DNA of 26,002 nt from an uncultured Bacteroidales bacterium (GCA_903873355.1 CAIQOG010000010.1:1-26002), one strand, 5' to 3'. Counted from the first letter of the stretch, positions 17,031 through 24,161 are shown. Notes: generated by a model not told the origin, from the letters alone. Numbers and translations: made by a program.

Positions 17031-18497
17031 ATGAAGAAATCGATTTTATTTTTTGCTGCTGCTACAATGTTATGCAGCACAATGTTTGCACAACTTCGCG
17101 ATGGTGGAAAAGATGGAATTAATGTTTTTGAAACTCCAAAAACGGAAACTAAATTCGATGGTGTAAAAGCTTCTGTAGGTGGCGCATTTACCTTAGGATT
17201 CCAATCACTTTCTCACAGTAACTCAGCGATAGTAAAAATGACAACAATTCCAAGTTTGACCAATACCGATGCTGCAGGAATTGGCAAATACGATGCAAAT
17301 TTACTAGTTCCAATTGCACCAGGATTTAACAATGCTACAGCAAATATGGCTATTAATGTTGCTTTGGCAGACGGTATTGATGTGAAAATGGAGTTATATC
17401 TTTCAGCTCGTCATCATCAGGAAACATGGGTGAAAGGTGGATATATCCAAATGAACAAAATACCATTTATTAAGTTGGATTTATTGGATAATATTATGAA
17501 ATATACCACCCTTAAAATGGGACATATGGAAGTAAATTACGGTGATGCTCACTTCCGTCGCACTGATAACGGAAATGCAATGTTTAATCCATTTATTGAA
17601 AATTACATCATGGACGAATTTGCTACAGAAATTGGAGCAGAAGCCGATATAAATTATAACGGTTTTATTGGAGTTGCTGGTATGACAACCGGTCAAATTA
17701 AAGGTGATCAATCAGCTTATACAATTGGTACAGGACTCGATGTAAATGGAGTTAAAGATACAATAACTGATGGTTCAAGAAGACCGGCTTTCTTAGCAAA
17801 ATTAGGTTGGGATGGTAAATTACTTGACAATAAACTTCGTGTACGTGCAACTGGTTCAGTATATTATACAGCCGGTTCAACCGGGGTTACCATTTATGGT
17901 GGTGACAGAGGTGGTTCACACTATTGGGGAGTAATGGACAATACCTTGTCAGGCTCTACTTTTACAAAAGATAATATTGCATTTACATCAGGACGCTATA
18001 ATCCAGCATTTGGTGATAAAATTACGTCATTAATGGGCAACTTGTTCTTAGATTATAAAGTAACTGACAAACTTAATGTTGAATCTTTCACTACTATTGA
18101 AACATCTACAGGTCGTGGTAAAAATGAAGCTACTGGCGAACGTACTGCAAAACAATTTGCAACTGATTTAATTATTCGTTATGATAATTTCTTCTTAGCT
18201 GGGCGATATAACACTGTGAATGCTCAACAATATCTTTCTGCAGATCTTGCAAGTGTAACTCAAGTTCCATCAGGAGCTCCAACAGGAACTGCTACTGTGG
18301 TTTTCCCAGCTGCTACCAAAGGAATGTATGATATCAATATTGCTCGTATTGCTGTAAGTGCAGGTTGGTTCCTCACAAAAAACATTATGACTAAAGTAGA
18401 ATATACAACTCAGGCTTATGGTGGTTTCCTTTACAATGACATCAGACATGATGGGAAATTTAATGGAATCGTTGCTGAAGCTGTTATAGGATTCTAA
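17031..18497 (+). CDS. Outer-membrane beta-barrel (porin-like) protein of unknown substrate
   Basis: A 488-residue protein with a clear signal peptide (MKKSILFFAAATMLCSTMFAQ). The mature part is rich in alternating aromatic and polar strands, Gly and Asn/Asp turns, and ends in VIGF; the terminal Phe and the absence of hydrophobic helices suit a beta-barrel with many strands. I do not recognise a named family beyond porin-like. There is no plug domain or TonB box visible, so it is not a SusC-type receptor. It sits 69 bp after yceI without a terminator or dyad in between and is followed by a strong terminator, so it is probably the last gene of the yceI unit and shares its Rrf2 control. Confidence 0.7.
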   Translation: MKKSILFFAAATMLCSTMFAQLRDGGKDGINVFETPKTETKFDGVKASVGGAFTLGFQSLSHSNSAIVKMTTIPSLTNTDAAGIGKYDANLLVPIAPGFNNATANMAINVALADGIDVKMELYLSARHHQETWVKGGYIQMNKIPFIKLDLLDNIMKYTTLKMGHMEVNYGDAHFRRTDNGNAMFNPFIENYIMDEFATEIGAEADINYNGFIGVAGMTTGQIKGDQSAYTIGTGLDVNGVKDTITDGSRRPAFLAKLGWDGKLLDNKLRVRATGSVYYTAGSTGVTIYGGDRGGSHYWGVMDNTLSGSTFTKDNIAFTSGRYNPAFGDKITSLMGNLFLDYKVTDKLNVESFTTIETSTGRGKNEATGERTAKQFATDLIIRYDNFFLAGRYNTVNAQQYLSADLASVTQVPSGAPTGTATVVFPAATKGMYDINIARIAVSAGWFLTKNIMTKVEYTTQAYGGFLYNDIRHDGKFNGIVAEAVIGF

Positions 18498-18522
18498 ATA
18501 CCAATATAAAATTCTTCTAATT

Positions 18523-18557
18523 CAGACCGGTAAGATTAATTCTTACCGGTCTGTTTG
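18523..18557 (+). terminator. Terminator after the porin-like gene
   Basis: A perfect 13-bp stem (18523-18535 with 18541-18553), a 5-nt loop and a T-rich tail lie 25 bp after the stop. It closes the rrf2-yceI-porin region. Confidence 0.92.
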
Positions 18558-18622
18558 TTTTATTTCTTGCAAAAATGCACATATTCAACTAATTAATCCA
18601 CAATAACTGCCAATAATTAATC

Positions 18623-18630
18623 TATTTTTG
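18623..18630 (+). promoter_or_regulatory. -7 box of the pectate lyase promoter
   Basis: TATTTTTG fits TAnnTTTG and lies 38 bp before the ATG at 18669. Its position rules out the earlier in-frame GTG at 18633, which would lie before the transcript start. No TTG is seen at the -33 distance. Confidence 0.5.
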
Positions 18631-18668
18631 TTGTGAATAGTTTAAACAGTTATAGCATCAATATCTTA

Positions 18669-20015
18669 ATGAAAAATAACCAAGCAATTATCAAGTACTT
18701 TCTATTACTAATTATGTTTGTCAGTATACAGGTAAAATCGCAAAACCCTGTTTATTGTTTCACTTCTGCTGAAGGATATGGTTCAAATGTTACAGGTGGA
18801 GGAAAAGCAACTCCGATAATTGTTTCAACCTACAATGATTTAAAAACTCAATTACAGTCATCCGGGTCGAAAGTTATTTTAGTCTCCGGTACCATTGTAA
18901 TTCCTTCGGGTGGAGAGATAACCGGAACAATATCTAATAAAACCTTGCTCGGTTTACCCGGTGCTCATCTTGTTAACAACAATCAGACTGCAAGCACTTC
19001 CGGCATACTGTATTTAGGTAGCGGGTCAGATAATGTAATCATCCGAAATATCATTTTTGAAGGCCCAGGAGCATACGATGTTGATGGAAATGATAATCTT
19101 AGCTGTATGGCTACCAATTTTTGGTTAGATCATTGTGAGTTTCAGGATGGGATGGATGGTAATTGTGACATTACTAAAACTGCAAACTTTGGAACTGTAT
19201 CGTGGTGTAAATTTACCTATCTGAAACCCCCAAAACCAGGTGGTTCGGGAGGAAATGATGACCACCGTTTATCTGGACTTGTTGGGTCAAGCGGCTCATC
19301 GTATCCGGCTTCCGGACATTATCAAATTACTTTCCAGTGTAATTACTGGGCATCCGGTTGCGTAGAAAGGATGCCTCGTGCCAGAAATGCTGATCTTCAT
19401 ATCTTAAATTGCTATTACAACACAGCCGGAACCGGAATTTATGCTATTGGTGTAGGTGGTGGTGTGAAAAATTCTACTGTTTACGTTGAAGGTTGCGATT
19501 TCGCAGATGTTGCCTCAGTTTTCAGAAGTTTTGACACAACTGATGGAGGCTCTGAATCAGTTACTTTTACAAACTGCCTGAAAGGAGTGGCCAGCGTAGG
19601 CTCAGAAGTCCCTAAACCTTCATACAGCTACACAAGCTTTCCAGTGGAAGACGTGGCTTCAACAGTTGGAAATGCTACTTATGGTGCAGGTGCAACCTTA
19701 AATATCACTCAGGCAGGAGTGATTTCGTCAAACTACCAAAGTACCGGAACATCTCAATTAATGGATGATTCAGGTATAAATATATTCCCAACCTTAGTAA
19801 GCAAGATGCTGTATATCAGTATAAAAAAATCGGAAAAAGTAAATGCAGATATTACAATTACGTCATTAAGCGGTCAGAAATTAATATCGACAACCAAAAT
19901 GATAAACTCCGGTGAAACAGTTGAATTGAATTTAAATAGTCTTGCAAGTGGAATTTATTTCTGTTCAATCAGGTCACTTGATGAAATGACAACCCTGAAG
20001 TTTTTCAAGAATTAA
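18669..20015 (+). CDS. Secreted pectate lyase (PL1-like) with a type IX sorting tail
   Basis: Cleaves pectate by beta-elimination outside the cell. From ATG 18669 the protein has 448 residues: signal peptide to about Ser24/Gln25, a right-handed beta-helix catalytic domain (about 30-340) and a C-terminal type IX sorting domain (about 370-448, INIFPTLVSKMLYI...LASGIYFCSI...LKFFKN). Family marks are WLDHCEF (152-158), DGNCDIT (163-169) with Ca-binding aspartates, DDHRLSGLVG (197-206) and the RMPRAR segment (234-239) holding the catalytic arginine. No SusC/SusD pair or other carbohydrate enzyme adjoins, so it is not in a polysaccharide utilisation locus here. The sorting tail links it to the GldJ-type machinery at the left edge. 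Confidence 0.9.
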   Translation: MKNNQAIIKYFLLLIMFVSIQVKSQNPVYCFTSAEGYGSNVTGGGKATPIIVSTYNDLKTQLQSSGSKVILVSGTIVIPSGGEITGTISNKTLLGLPGAHLVNNNQTASTSGILYLGSGSDNVIIRNIIFEGPGAYDVDGNDNLSCMATNFWLDHCEFQDGMDGNCDITKTANFGTVSWCKFTYLKPPKPGGSGGNDDHRLSGLVGSSGSSYPASGHYQITFQCNYWASGCVERMPRARNADLHILNCYYNTAGTGIYAIGVGGGVKNSTVYVEGCDFADVASVFRSFDTTDGGSESVTFTNCLKGVASVGSEVPKPSYSYTSFPVEDVASTVGNATYGAGATLNITQAGVISSNYQSTGTSQLMDDSGINIFPTLVSKMLYISIKKSEKVNADITITSLSGQKLISTTKMINSGETVELNLNSLASGIYFCSIRSLDEMTTLKFFKN

Positions 20016-20060
20016 ATTTGTCAGTATTTGAGGCATTATTTCATCAACTAACCAGATGAC

Positions 20061-20096
20061 AAAAAAGCCCTTTTCCTATCGGAAAAGGGCTTCTGT
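20061..20096 (-). terminator. Terminator of rpsT (shared hairpin with the pectate lyase gene)
   Basis: A 12-bp stem (20065-20076 with 20081-20092) with a TATC loop lies between the convergent genes. Six A residues on its left give a six-T tail on the minus strand, so it chiefly ends rpsT; the plus-strand tail is weaker. Confidence 0.88.
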
Positions 20097-20115
20097 ATGT
20101 TTTACAAGAAGCTTA

Positions 20116-20370
20116 TTAAGCGAGTTTGTTCACATATACAGTCAACTTTGATTTCAGGTTGCCTGCTTTGTTTTTGTGAATAATGTTGCGTTTTGCAAGT
20201 TTATCAAGCATAGCGCTGATTTTTGGCAACATTTCTGCAGCAACAGTTTTGTCAGTAGTAACACGCAATTTACGAACAGCGTTACGGGCTGTTTTTGCAA
20301 AATAACGGTTGTGCAACTTTTTCTTGTCGGTCTGACGAATTCTTTTAATTGATGATTTGTGATTAGCCAT
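20116..20370 (-). CDS. rpsT: 30S ribosomal protein S20
   Basis: A small basic protein of 84 residues that binds 16S rRNA in the 30S subunit. The [13 protein letters not shown] start and the pattern RNAVRKLR ... [19 protein letters not shown] are typical of S20. A longer reading upstream to 20472 is rejected because it runs through the promoter and does not resemble S20. The gene is single, with its own promoter and terminator. Its upstream flank is the last backbone sequence before the accessory element. Confidence 0.97.
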   Translation of the reverse strand: MANHKSSIKRIRQTDKKKLHNRYFAKTARNAVRKLRVTTDKTVAAEMLPKISAMLDKLAKRNIIHKNKAGNLKSKLTVYVNKLA

Positions 20371-20442
20371 CTTGATTTTTATCTGATAAATTCTATAATT
20401 TTTGTAGTCCCTAGGGTAATGGGCGTGCTCTAATAGCGGGTA

Positions 20443-20472
20443 CAAAAGTACTACTTTTTTCCAAACTAACAA
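20443..20472 (-). promoter_or_regulatory. Promoter of rpsT
   Basis: The minus strand reads TTG (20472-20470, in GTTTG), a 19-nt spacer, then TACTTTTG (20450-20443). This is a full Bacteroidota promoter match and predicts an rpsT leader of roughly 65 nt. Confidence 0.8.
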
Positions 20473-20728
20473 ACTTTTCTTGACTTTTTTCCGAATTTAG
20501 TTTCTTCCTTCCTCATCAGTCTTTTCGTTTGAAAAGCGTTTGCATTATACTATTTGCATTTTTCAGTGTAAGAAAAATATTTTACCACAGCAATTCAAAT
20601 AATTTTAATTTTCAACTGTAAATCAATTACAGATGCGATTTCAGGAAAGTAAATTGAAAAATAAAATGTAAACAATATTTAAATAATGTGATATAAATGA
20701 AAATATGGTCGACTGCACAAAAAAATGG

Positions 20729-20796
20729 GTTATTGGTAAGATAAATCTGTTTTCGGAAATCTAAACCACTAAAAACACAATCACATTACCAACAAC
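20729..20796. repeat. Inverted repeat upstream of the integrase gene (11 bp, one mismatch)
   Basis: GTTATTGGTAA at 20729-20739 pairs with TTACCAACAAC at 20786-20796 at 10 of 11 positions, with a 46-nt spacer. It interlocks with the next repeat pair. Confidence 0.6.
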
Positions 20797-20838
20797 TACT
20801 AAAAACAGAAAAAAACATTTTAGTATAATGTAGTGGTT
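20763..20838. repeat. Perfect 8-bp inverted repeat plus 10-bp direct repeat upstream of the integrase gene
   Basis: AACCACTA (20764-20771) and TAGTGGTT (20831-20838) are perfect inverted repeats. Inside, ACTAAAAACA occurs at 20768-20777 and again at 20798-20807, exactly 30 bp apart. Sets of short direct and inverted sites like these are what recombinase and excisionase proteins bind near an attachment site. Confidence 0.6.
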
Positions 20839-20901
20839 CAACTTGAAGTAAAAGAAAAAGGTAAATAAGTATTCATAGTAAAAATTTCAAAATTAAAAGT
20901 T

Positions 20902-21966
20902 ATGACAGTAAAAATCAGAGAAATCAAGTTAAAGAACAACCAACTAGGCATTCAACTTGACATCCACAACAACGGGAAACGAATTCAGAAAATGCTTGAT
21001 ATTCGTTACGCAGAATTCCCAAGAACTGCTATAGAGAGAGAAGATAAAAAGTCGAAAAAGGAAATCATTAAAAAGATTGTCGCCAAAATGGAACTTGACG
21101 CTATCTATTCTGACAACATGCTAACAAATGACTACAATCTTAACAAAGATTTTTTTGTGTTCTGTGAGGAATTTATTGAGCGTAAAGCCCCTCATTCTGA
21201 AATGCGCACATATAAATCTGTAGTAGCAAAGTTCAGAATGTTTACAAAATCCAGTAAACTACTTTGTTCTGAAGTAAATGAAGGAATGTTACAGTCTTTC
21301 AAGGACTATTTAGATTCAAATTTGAACGGCTGTTCATCTTTCAACTATTTTAAGAAATTGAAACGGATAATAAAAGAAGCAACAATAGCAAAGCACTTCA
21401 AATCAAATCCTGCTGAAAATCTGAAAAACAAAAGAAAACCATCGATTCAAAAACAGACCTTAACAAATAAAGAAATCCAAGAACTTGTAAAAACAGGATG
21501 TGGAAACAATCAAGTACGGAATGCTTTTCTGTTTAGCTGTTTAACTGGTCTTAGATATTGTGATATTATAAGGTTAAAATGGGATAATGTGAAAAACGGA
21601 ATACTTGACATAATACAAATCAAAACATCTGAAAGATTGCAGATGCAAATACACACAGATGCTATTACAATTCTAGAAACACAGAACAAATCAAGTGAAT
21701 ATATCTTCAATCTGCCTTCACATACTGGCTGTTTAAAAAGTATAAGAAAATGGGTTAAAGATGCCGAAATTGACAAACATATCACCTGGCATTGTGCGAG
21801 ACACTCTTTTGCAACTGCTCTCGTAGTAGAAGACACAAATATAACAACAGTTTCAAAGCTATTAGGACATAAAAGTTTGAGTGAAACAATGACTTATGTT
21901 CGAGTAGCTGAATTGTCGAAAATTAATGCCATTAATAACTTACCATCAATTTATAAAGCAATATGA
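20902..21966 (+). CDS. Tyrosine recombinase / integrase
   Basis: A 354-residue site-specific recombinase of the phage-integrase family in the Bacteroidota style: an N-terminal arm-binding region (1-75), a SAM-like core-binding domain (about 80-175) and a catalytic domain (about 185-345). The catalytic residues are all present: Arg218 in TGLRYCDI, Lys241, His297 and Arg300 in HCARHSF, His323 in LLGHKS, and the nucleophile Tyr332 in TMTYVRV. It should integrate and excise the element to its right. It heads a compact unit: its TGA overlaps the ATG of the excisionase-like gene (ATGA). The ATG at 20902 is preceded by AT-rich DNA without a Shine-Dalgarno. Confidence 0.93.
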   Translation: MTVKIREIKLKNNQLGIQLDIHNNGKRIQKMLDIRYAEFPRTAIEREDKKSKKEIIKKIVAKMELDAIYSDNMLTNDYNLNKDFFVFCEEFIERKAPHSEMRTYKSVVAKFRMFTKSSKLLCSEVNEGMLQSFKDYLDSNLNGCSSFNYFKKLKRIIKEATIAKHFKSNPAENLKNKRKPSIQKQTLTNKEIQELVKTGCGNNQVRNAFLFSCLTGLRYCDIIRLKWDNVKNGILDIIQIKTSERLQMQIHTDAITILETQNKSSEYIFNLPSHTGCLKSIRKWVKDAEIDKHITWHCARHSFATALVVEDTNITTVSKLLGHKSLSETMTYVRVAELSKINAINNLPSIYKAI

Positions 21967-22253
21967 AAGCCAATTCAGTATTAGCAGTAATGACACAAAT
22001 CAGAGATTTGTTGTTGCTTCAAAAGAATGTTTTAAATATTAGCGAAATTTGTAGTTATACAGGTTTTGAAAGGTCATATATATACAAGTTGACAAGCCAG
22101 AAAAAAATACCTCATTTTAAAAGCGCAGGAGGAAAAACAATCTTTTTTAAACGTGACGAAATAGATGAGTGGCTAACACAAAACAGAATCAAGACCAACG
22201 ATCAAATTAATCAAGAAGCATTAGAAATTCACAAGAAAATAACAAAAAAATGA
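21963..22253 (+). CDS. Helix-turn-helix excisionase-like protein
   Basis: A 96-residue protein with a MerR/excisionase-type winged helix (HTH_17 class) at about 24-75: NISEICSYTGFERSYIYKLT, then KKIPHFKSAGGKTIFFKRDEIDEWL. Such proteins beside tyrosine integrases usually steer excision by bending attachment-site DNA. It starts at an ATGA overlap with the integrase stop, and its own stop overlaps the start of the next small ORF in the same way. It has a basic C-terminal tail. Whether it acts as recombination directionality factor or as a repressor is inference. Confidence 0.85.
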   Translation: MKANSVLAVMTQIRDLLLLQKNVLNISEICSYTGFERSYIYKLTSQKKIPHFKSAGGKTIFFKRDEIDEWLTQNRIKTNDQINQEALEIHKKITKK

Positions 22254-22387
22254 AAAACAAACATGTGTATTACATAAATAGTAGCTATTATAAATTTCTG
22301 AAATATCCAAAAATTCGTGAGCCTGGTATAGGCTACACAACTGTCACTTTACATCAAGAGAACAAGATTACAGAAATATCAAACTAA
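22250..22387 (+). CDS. Small unknown protein of 45 residues
   Basis: An ATG at 22250 overlaps the excisionase-like stop (ATGA) and opens a 45-codon frame ending at TAA 22387. The product is basic and aromatic at the N terminus (MKNKHVYYINSSYYKFLKY) and contains PKIREPGIGYTTVTLHQENKITEIS, a plausible small beta-fold. Seven bases separate it from the next ORF. I recognise no family. The overlap and tight packing are the main reasons to call it a gene. Confidence 0.6.
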   Translation: MKNKHVYYINSSYYKFLKYPKIREPGIGYTTVTLHQENKITEISN

Positions 22388-22394
22388 TAAAATA

Positions 22395-22595
22395 ATGAAT
22401 TATACAAATTACATATCGGAATACGGAAAAGTATTTTTTACTCAAAATTTACATGAAAAGTTATCACAAAAAATGATTAATTATACTGTAAATAAGCTGG
22501 TTTTTTGCCCTAAAAAACCTAGTTCTATAAAAAGCGTAATAAATATCTTTAAAGAGAAAGAAGTAAAAATATTAATCAGCGCAAAAATTTTATGA
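22395..22595 (+). CDS. Small unknown protein of 66 residues
   Basis: A lysine-rich 66-residue frame (MNYTNYISEYGKVFFTQNL at the start, FCPKKPSSIKSVINIFKEK later) with no family that I recognise. Its TGA overlaps the ATG of the replication-like gene (ATGA), so the two are probably translationally coupled. No signal peptide or membrane span. It could be a replication accessory or copy-control factor, which is only inference from position. Confidence 0.6.
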   Translation: MNYTNYISEYGKVFFTQNLHEKLSQKMINYTVNKLVFCPKKPSSIKSVINIFKEKEVKILISAKIL

Positions 22596-23584
22596 TTGAC
22601 ACAATTAAAATGGTTTTGTTGCCCAAAGATGCTGGTTTGACATCTTGGGACGTGGAAATGATAATTTCCAAACTTAATAACTATGAGAAATTCAAACTTA
22701 ACGACACACAAATAAAAATTTATGGTTGGCTACGAAATTTCAAAGTTTCATTATACAATAATGAACTTACTATTGAAGGAAGTATTGCAAAATACTTCAA
22801 CAGGAATAACATCCAAAATTTCGATTGGAGAAGTCTTGATACAGCTGTCAAATTTCTTGGAGAAGAGCTTGATATTCCATTGTACAATGCAAAAATATCA
22901 AGAATTGATATTGGTATAAACATCGAATTAGATTATGCAATACCAGAGTATTTTTATGGATTAAAAAACGTTGAATACTGTCAAAGAATCAGTAGACACA
23001 GAACAACATTACGTTATGAAAAAAACTCATTCCGACACAGCTTTATTTTATATGACAAGCTAGTTGAGTCAGCTTCCAACAAGAAGAAACTAATTAAGGA
23101 TATTGAATATTACAAGCCTGATGTTGATAATCTAATCAGAATTGAACTTCAACTTCAAGAAAGGGTAAATGAATTTTTCAAAACAACAGACTTAAGAATG
23201 CATAATTTAACAAACCCTCAATTTTGTAAGACAATTTTAAAGTCTTGGATTGACTTCTATCAATCTATAAGAAAAGATTCCATATTATGCTATCCAAAAA
23301 GTTATTATGGTTCATTGATGTTTGACAAATTTACAAGACGCATTTTTGTACAAATATATGGATGGGAAAATTTGGAGCTACTATTAACAACAGCCGTTAA
23401 ACAAAACTGCTTAACTCCAAGCAATAAATCAAAAAAATTAAAACAATATAAAATAGCAATGAAAGACAGCACTCAATTAGAATTTGAAGACCATATCAAG
23501 GAACTAAATCATAAAGTAAAATGTGCGTACGTTGAAGGTCTCAAGCAAATCTTCAAGATGAAACCAAATATTTTGTCGAATTAG
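22592..23584 (+). CDS. Phage/plasmid replication initiator-like protein (gene II / Rep_trans-like)
   Basis: A 330-residue protein resembling the phage/plasmid replication proteins of the filamentous-phage gene II and Rep_trans-like groups. Supporting segments are the MIDTIKM start, EGSIAKYFNRNNIQNF (62-77), KISRIDIGINI (101-111), ILYDKLVES (152-160) and LIRIELQLQ (181-189), which match the RxDxx...YDK...RxE pattern of those families. No HxH pair typical of HUH nickases is visible, so the catalytic residues cannot be assigned with confidence. It would nick and initiate rolling-circle replication of an excised circle. It is coupled to the 66-residue ORF by ATGA and ends the integrase unit. The family call is from recalled pattern and should be tested. 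Confidence 0.65.
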   Translation: MIDTIKMVLLPKDAGLTSWDVEMIISKLNNYEKFKLNDTQIKIYGWLRNFKVSLYNNELTIEGSIAKYFNRNNIQNFDWRSLDTAVKFLGEELDIPLYNAKISRIDIGINIELDYAIPEYFYGLKNVEYCQRISRHRTTLRYEKNSFRHSFILYDKLVESASNKKKLIKDIEYYKPDVDNLIRIELQLQERVNEFFKTTDLRMHNLTNPQFCKTILKSWIDFYQSIRKDSILCYPKSYYGSLMFDKFTRRIFVQIYGWENLELLLTTAVKQNCLTPSNKSKKLKQYKIAMKDSTQLEFEDHIKELNHKVKCAYVEGLKQIFKMKPNILSN

Positions 23585-23675
23585 CATCAAGTAAATGGTT
23601 GCTGGGAATTATTGAGCCAACTAAACGAAATCATCAGAAATCAAAAGAAAAATGTCAAATCTGATAAATTTAGGC

Positions 23676-23915
23676 TTAATCAAGTAAAGGAGATTCGGGG
23701 AAAAAATCCTTCAAAGAGCAATTGAATGCAATTGCTAATTTATTCAGATGATTAATATTGTATTTTGAATTGAAATTTGGACTCTCAATTTGACCTATAA
23801 AACCATTTGTAGTATCTAAGAAAAAAGCAATATCATCCTGAGAAAAGCCCTTTTGAACTCGGATTTCCTTTACTTTATCAATTACAAATTGCTCTATTTT
23901 GGTAATTCCTGCCAT
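23676..23915 (-). CDS. XRE-family DNA-binding repressor
   Basis: A 79-residue protein that is almost wholly a lambda-repressor-type helix-turn-helix: KVKEIRVQKGFSQDDIAFFLDTTNGFIGQIES with the helix pair at about 23-45, then INHLNKLAIAFNCSLKDFFP. It faces the integrase unit (91 bp tail-to-tail from the Rep-like stop) and is divergent from the two exported-protein genes. A promoter and a palindrome lie in the shared upstream gap, so it likely controls rightward transcription and possibly its own. No toxin partner adjoins, so an antitoxin role is not supported. Confidence 0.85.
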   Translation of the reverse strand: MAGITKIEQFVIDKVKEIRVQKGFSQDDIAFFLDTTNGFIGQIESPNFNSKYNINHLNKLAIAFNCSLKDFFPESPLLD

Positions 23916-23929
23916 TGTTTTTTAAGCAA

Positions 23930-23960
23930 TTGTAAAAGTCAAACTTTTTATTTATTTTTG
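23930..23960 (+). promoter_or_regulatory. Rightward promoter in the element
   Basis: TTG at 23930-23932, a 20-nt spacer and TATTTTTG at 23953-23960 make a full Bacteroidota promoter, 15 bp from the start of the divergent XRE gene. The predicted start is close to 23967, leaving a leader of about 190 nt before the 24158 gene unless the short frame at 23982 is translated. Confidence 0.75.
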
Positions 23961-23961
23961 C

Positions 23962-23979
23962 ACTTAGCTATTGCTAAGT
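23962..23979. promoter_or_regulatory. Palindromic operator candidate at the start point of the rightward promoter
   Basis: ACTTAGC and GCTAAGT are perfect 7-bp inverted repeats around TATT. The centre falls about ten bases below the -7 box, over the expected transcription start, where a bound XRE repressor would block transcription. Confidence 0.6.
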
Positions 23980-23981
23980 AT

Positions 23982-24161
23982 TTGTATAAAGAACTTTTCT
24001 TTTACTTCCTTTTTTTTCCTTTGTTTGCATGTTATCAAAGTAAAAATAAAAAATATCAAAAATTGGATTTTTCAAAAAATCAAAATTGCAAAAATTGCAA
24101 ATTGCAAAAATTGTTCAATTCAAAAGAACCATGTAACAATAAAATCACACATTCCTTATGA
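23982..24161 (+). CDS. Possible small Cys-rich exported peptide with TTG start (doubtful)
   Basis: A 59-codon frame from TTG 23982 has a hydrophobic start (LFFYFLFFPLFAC) that looks like a crude lipobox with Cys17, then a lysine- and cysteine-rich tail with NCKNC. Its TGA overlaps the ATG of the next gene (ATGA), as in the integrase unit, and it begins about 15 nt below the predicted transcript start. Against it: a TTG start, no ribosome binding site, a Phe in the lipobox, and a low-complexity repeat at its 3' part. Confidence 0.25.
   Translation: MYKELFFYFLFFPLFACYQSKNKKYQKLDFSKNQNCKNCKLQKLFNSKEPCNNKITHSL
24083..24113. repeat. AT-rich TTGCAAA short repeat
   Basis: TTGCAAA recurs three times, at 24086, 24095 and 24102, followed by a further TTG at 24111, separated by A runs. 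It lies 45 bp before the ATG of the exported-protein gene, in its leader. Confidence 0.6.

Larger units (their letters stand above)
20473..20901. other. Junction between backbone and integrative element; candidate attachment/control region
   Basis: This 429-bp gap separates the rpsT promoter from the integrase gene. The left half (to about 20700) is AT-rich without visible structure. The stretch 20729-20838 is dense in repeats, listed separately. The element boundary should lie somewhere here, but with only one end in view the exact attachment core cannot be set. No tRNA gene or TAnnTTTG promoter is seen. Confidence 0.5.

Noticed and set aside
18633..18668. Upstream GTG start for the pectate lyase
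   Set aside because: It lies within a few bases of the -7 box, before the expected transcript start, and would put 12 extra residues in front of a normal signal peptide.
20371..20472. 34-residue N-terminal extension of S20
   Set aside because: It overlaps the rpsT promoter and does not look like S20, which starts MANHKSSIK.
20473..20901. tRNA gene as integration target
   Set aside because: No cloverleaf or T-loop consensus is found on either strand.
23676..23915. Toxin-antitoxin pair with the XRE protein as antitoxin
   Set aside because: No small toxin-like gene is coupled to it on the minus strand; the neighbours are the Rep-like gene and exported proteins.
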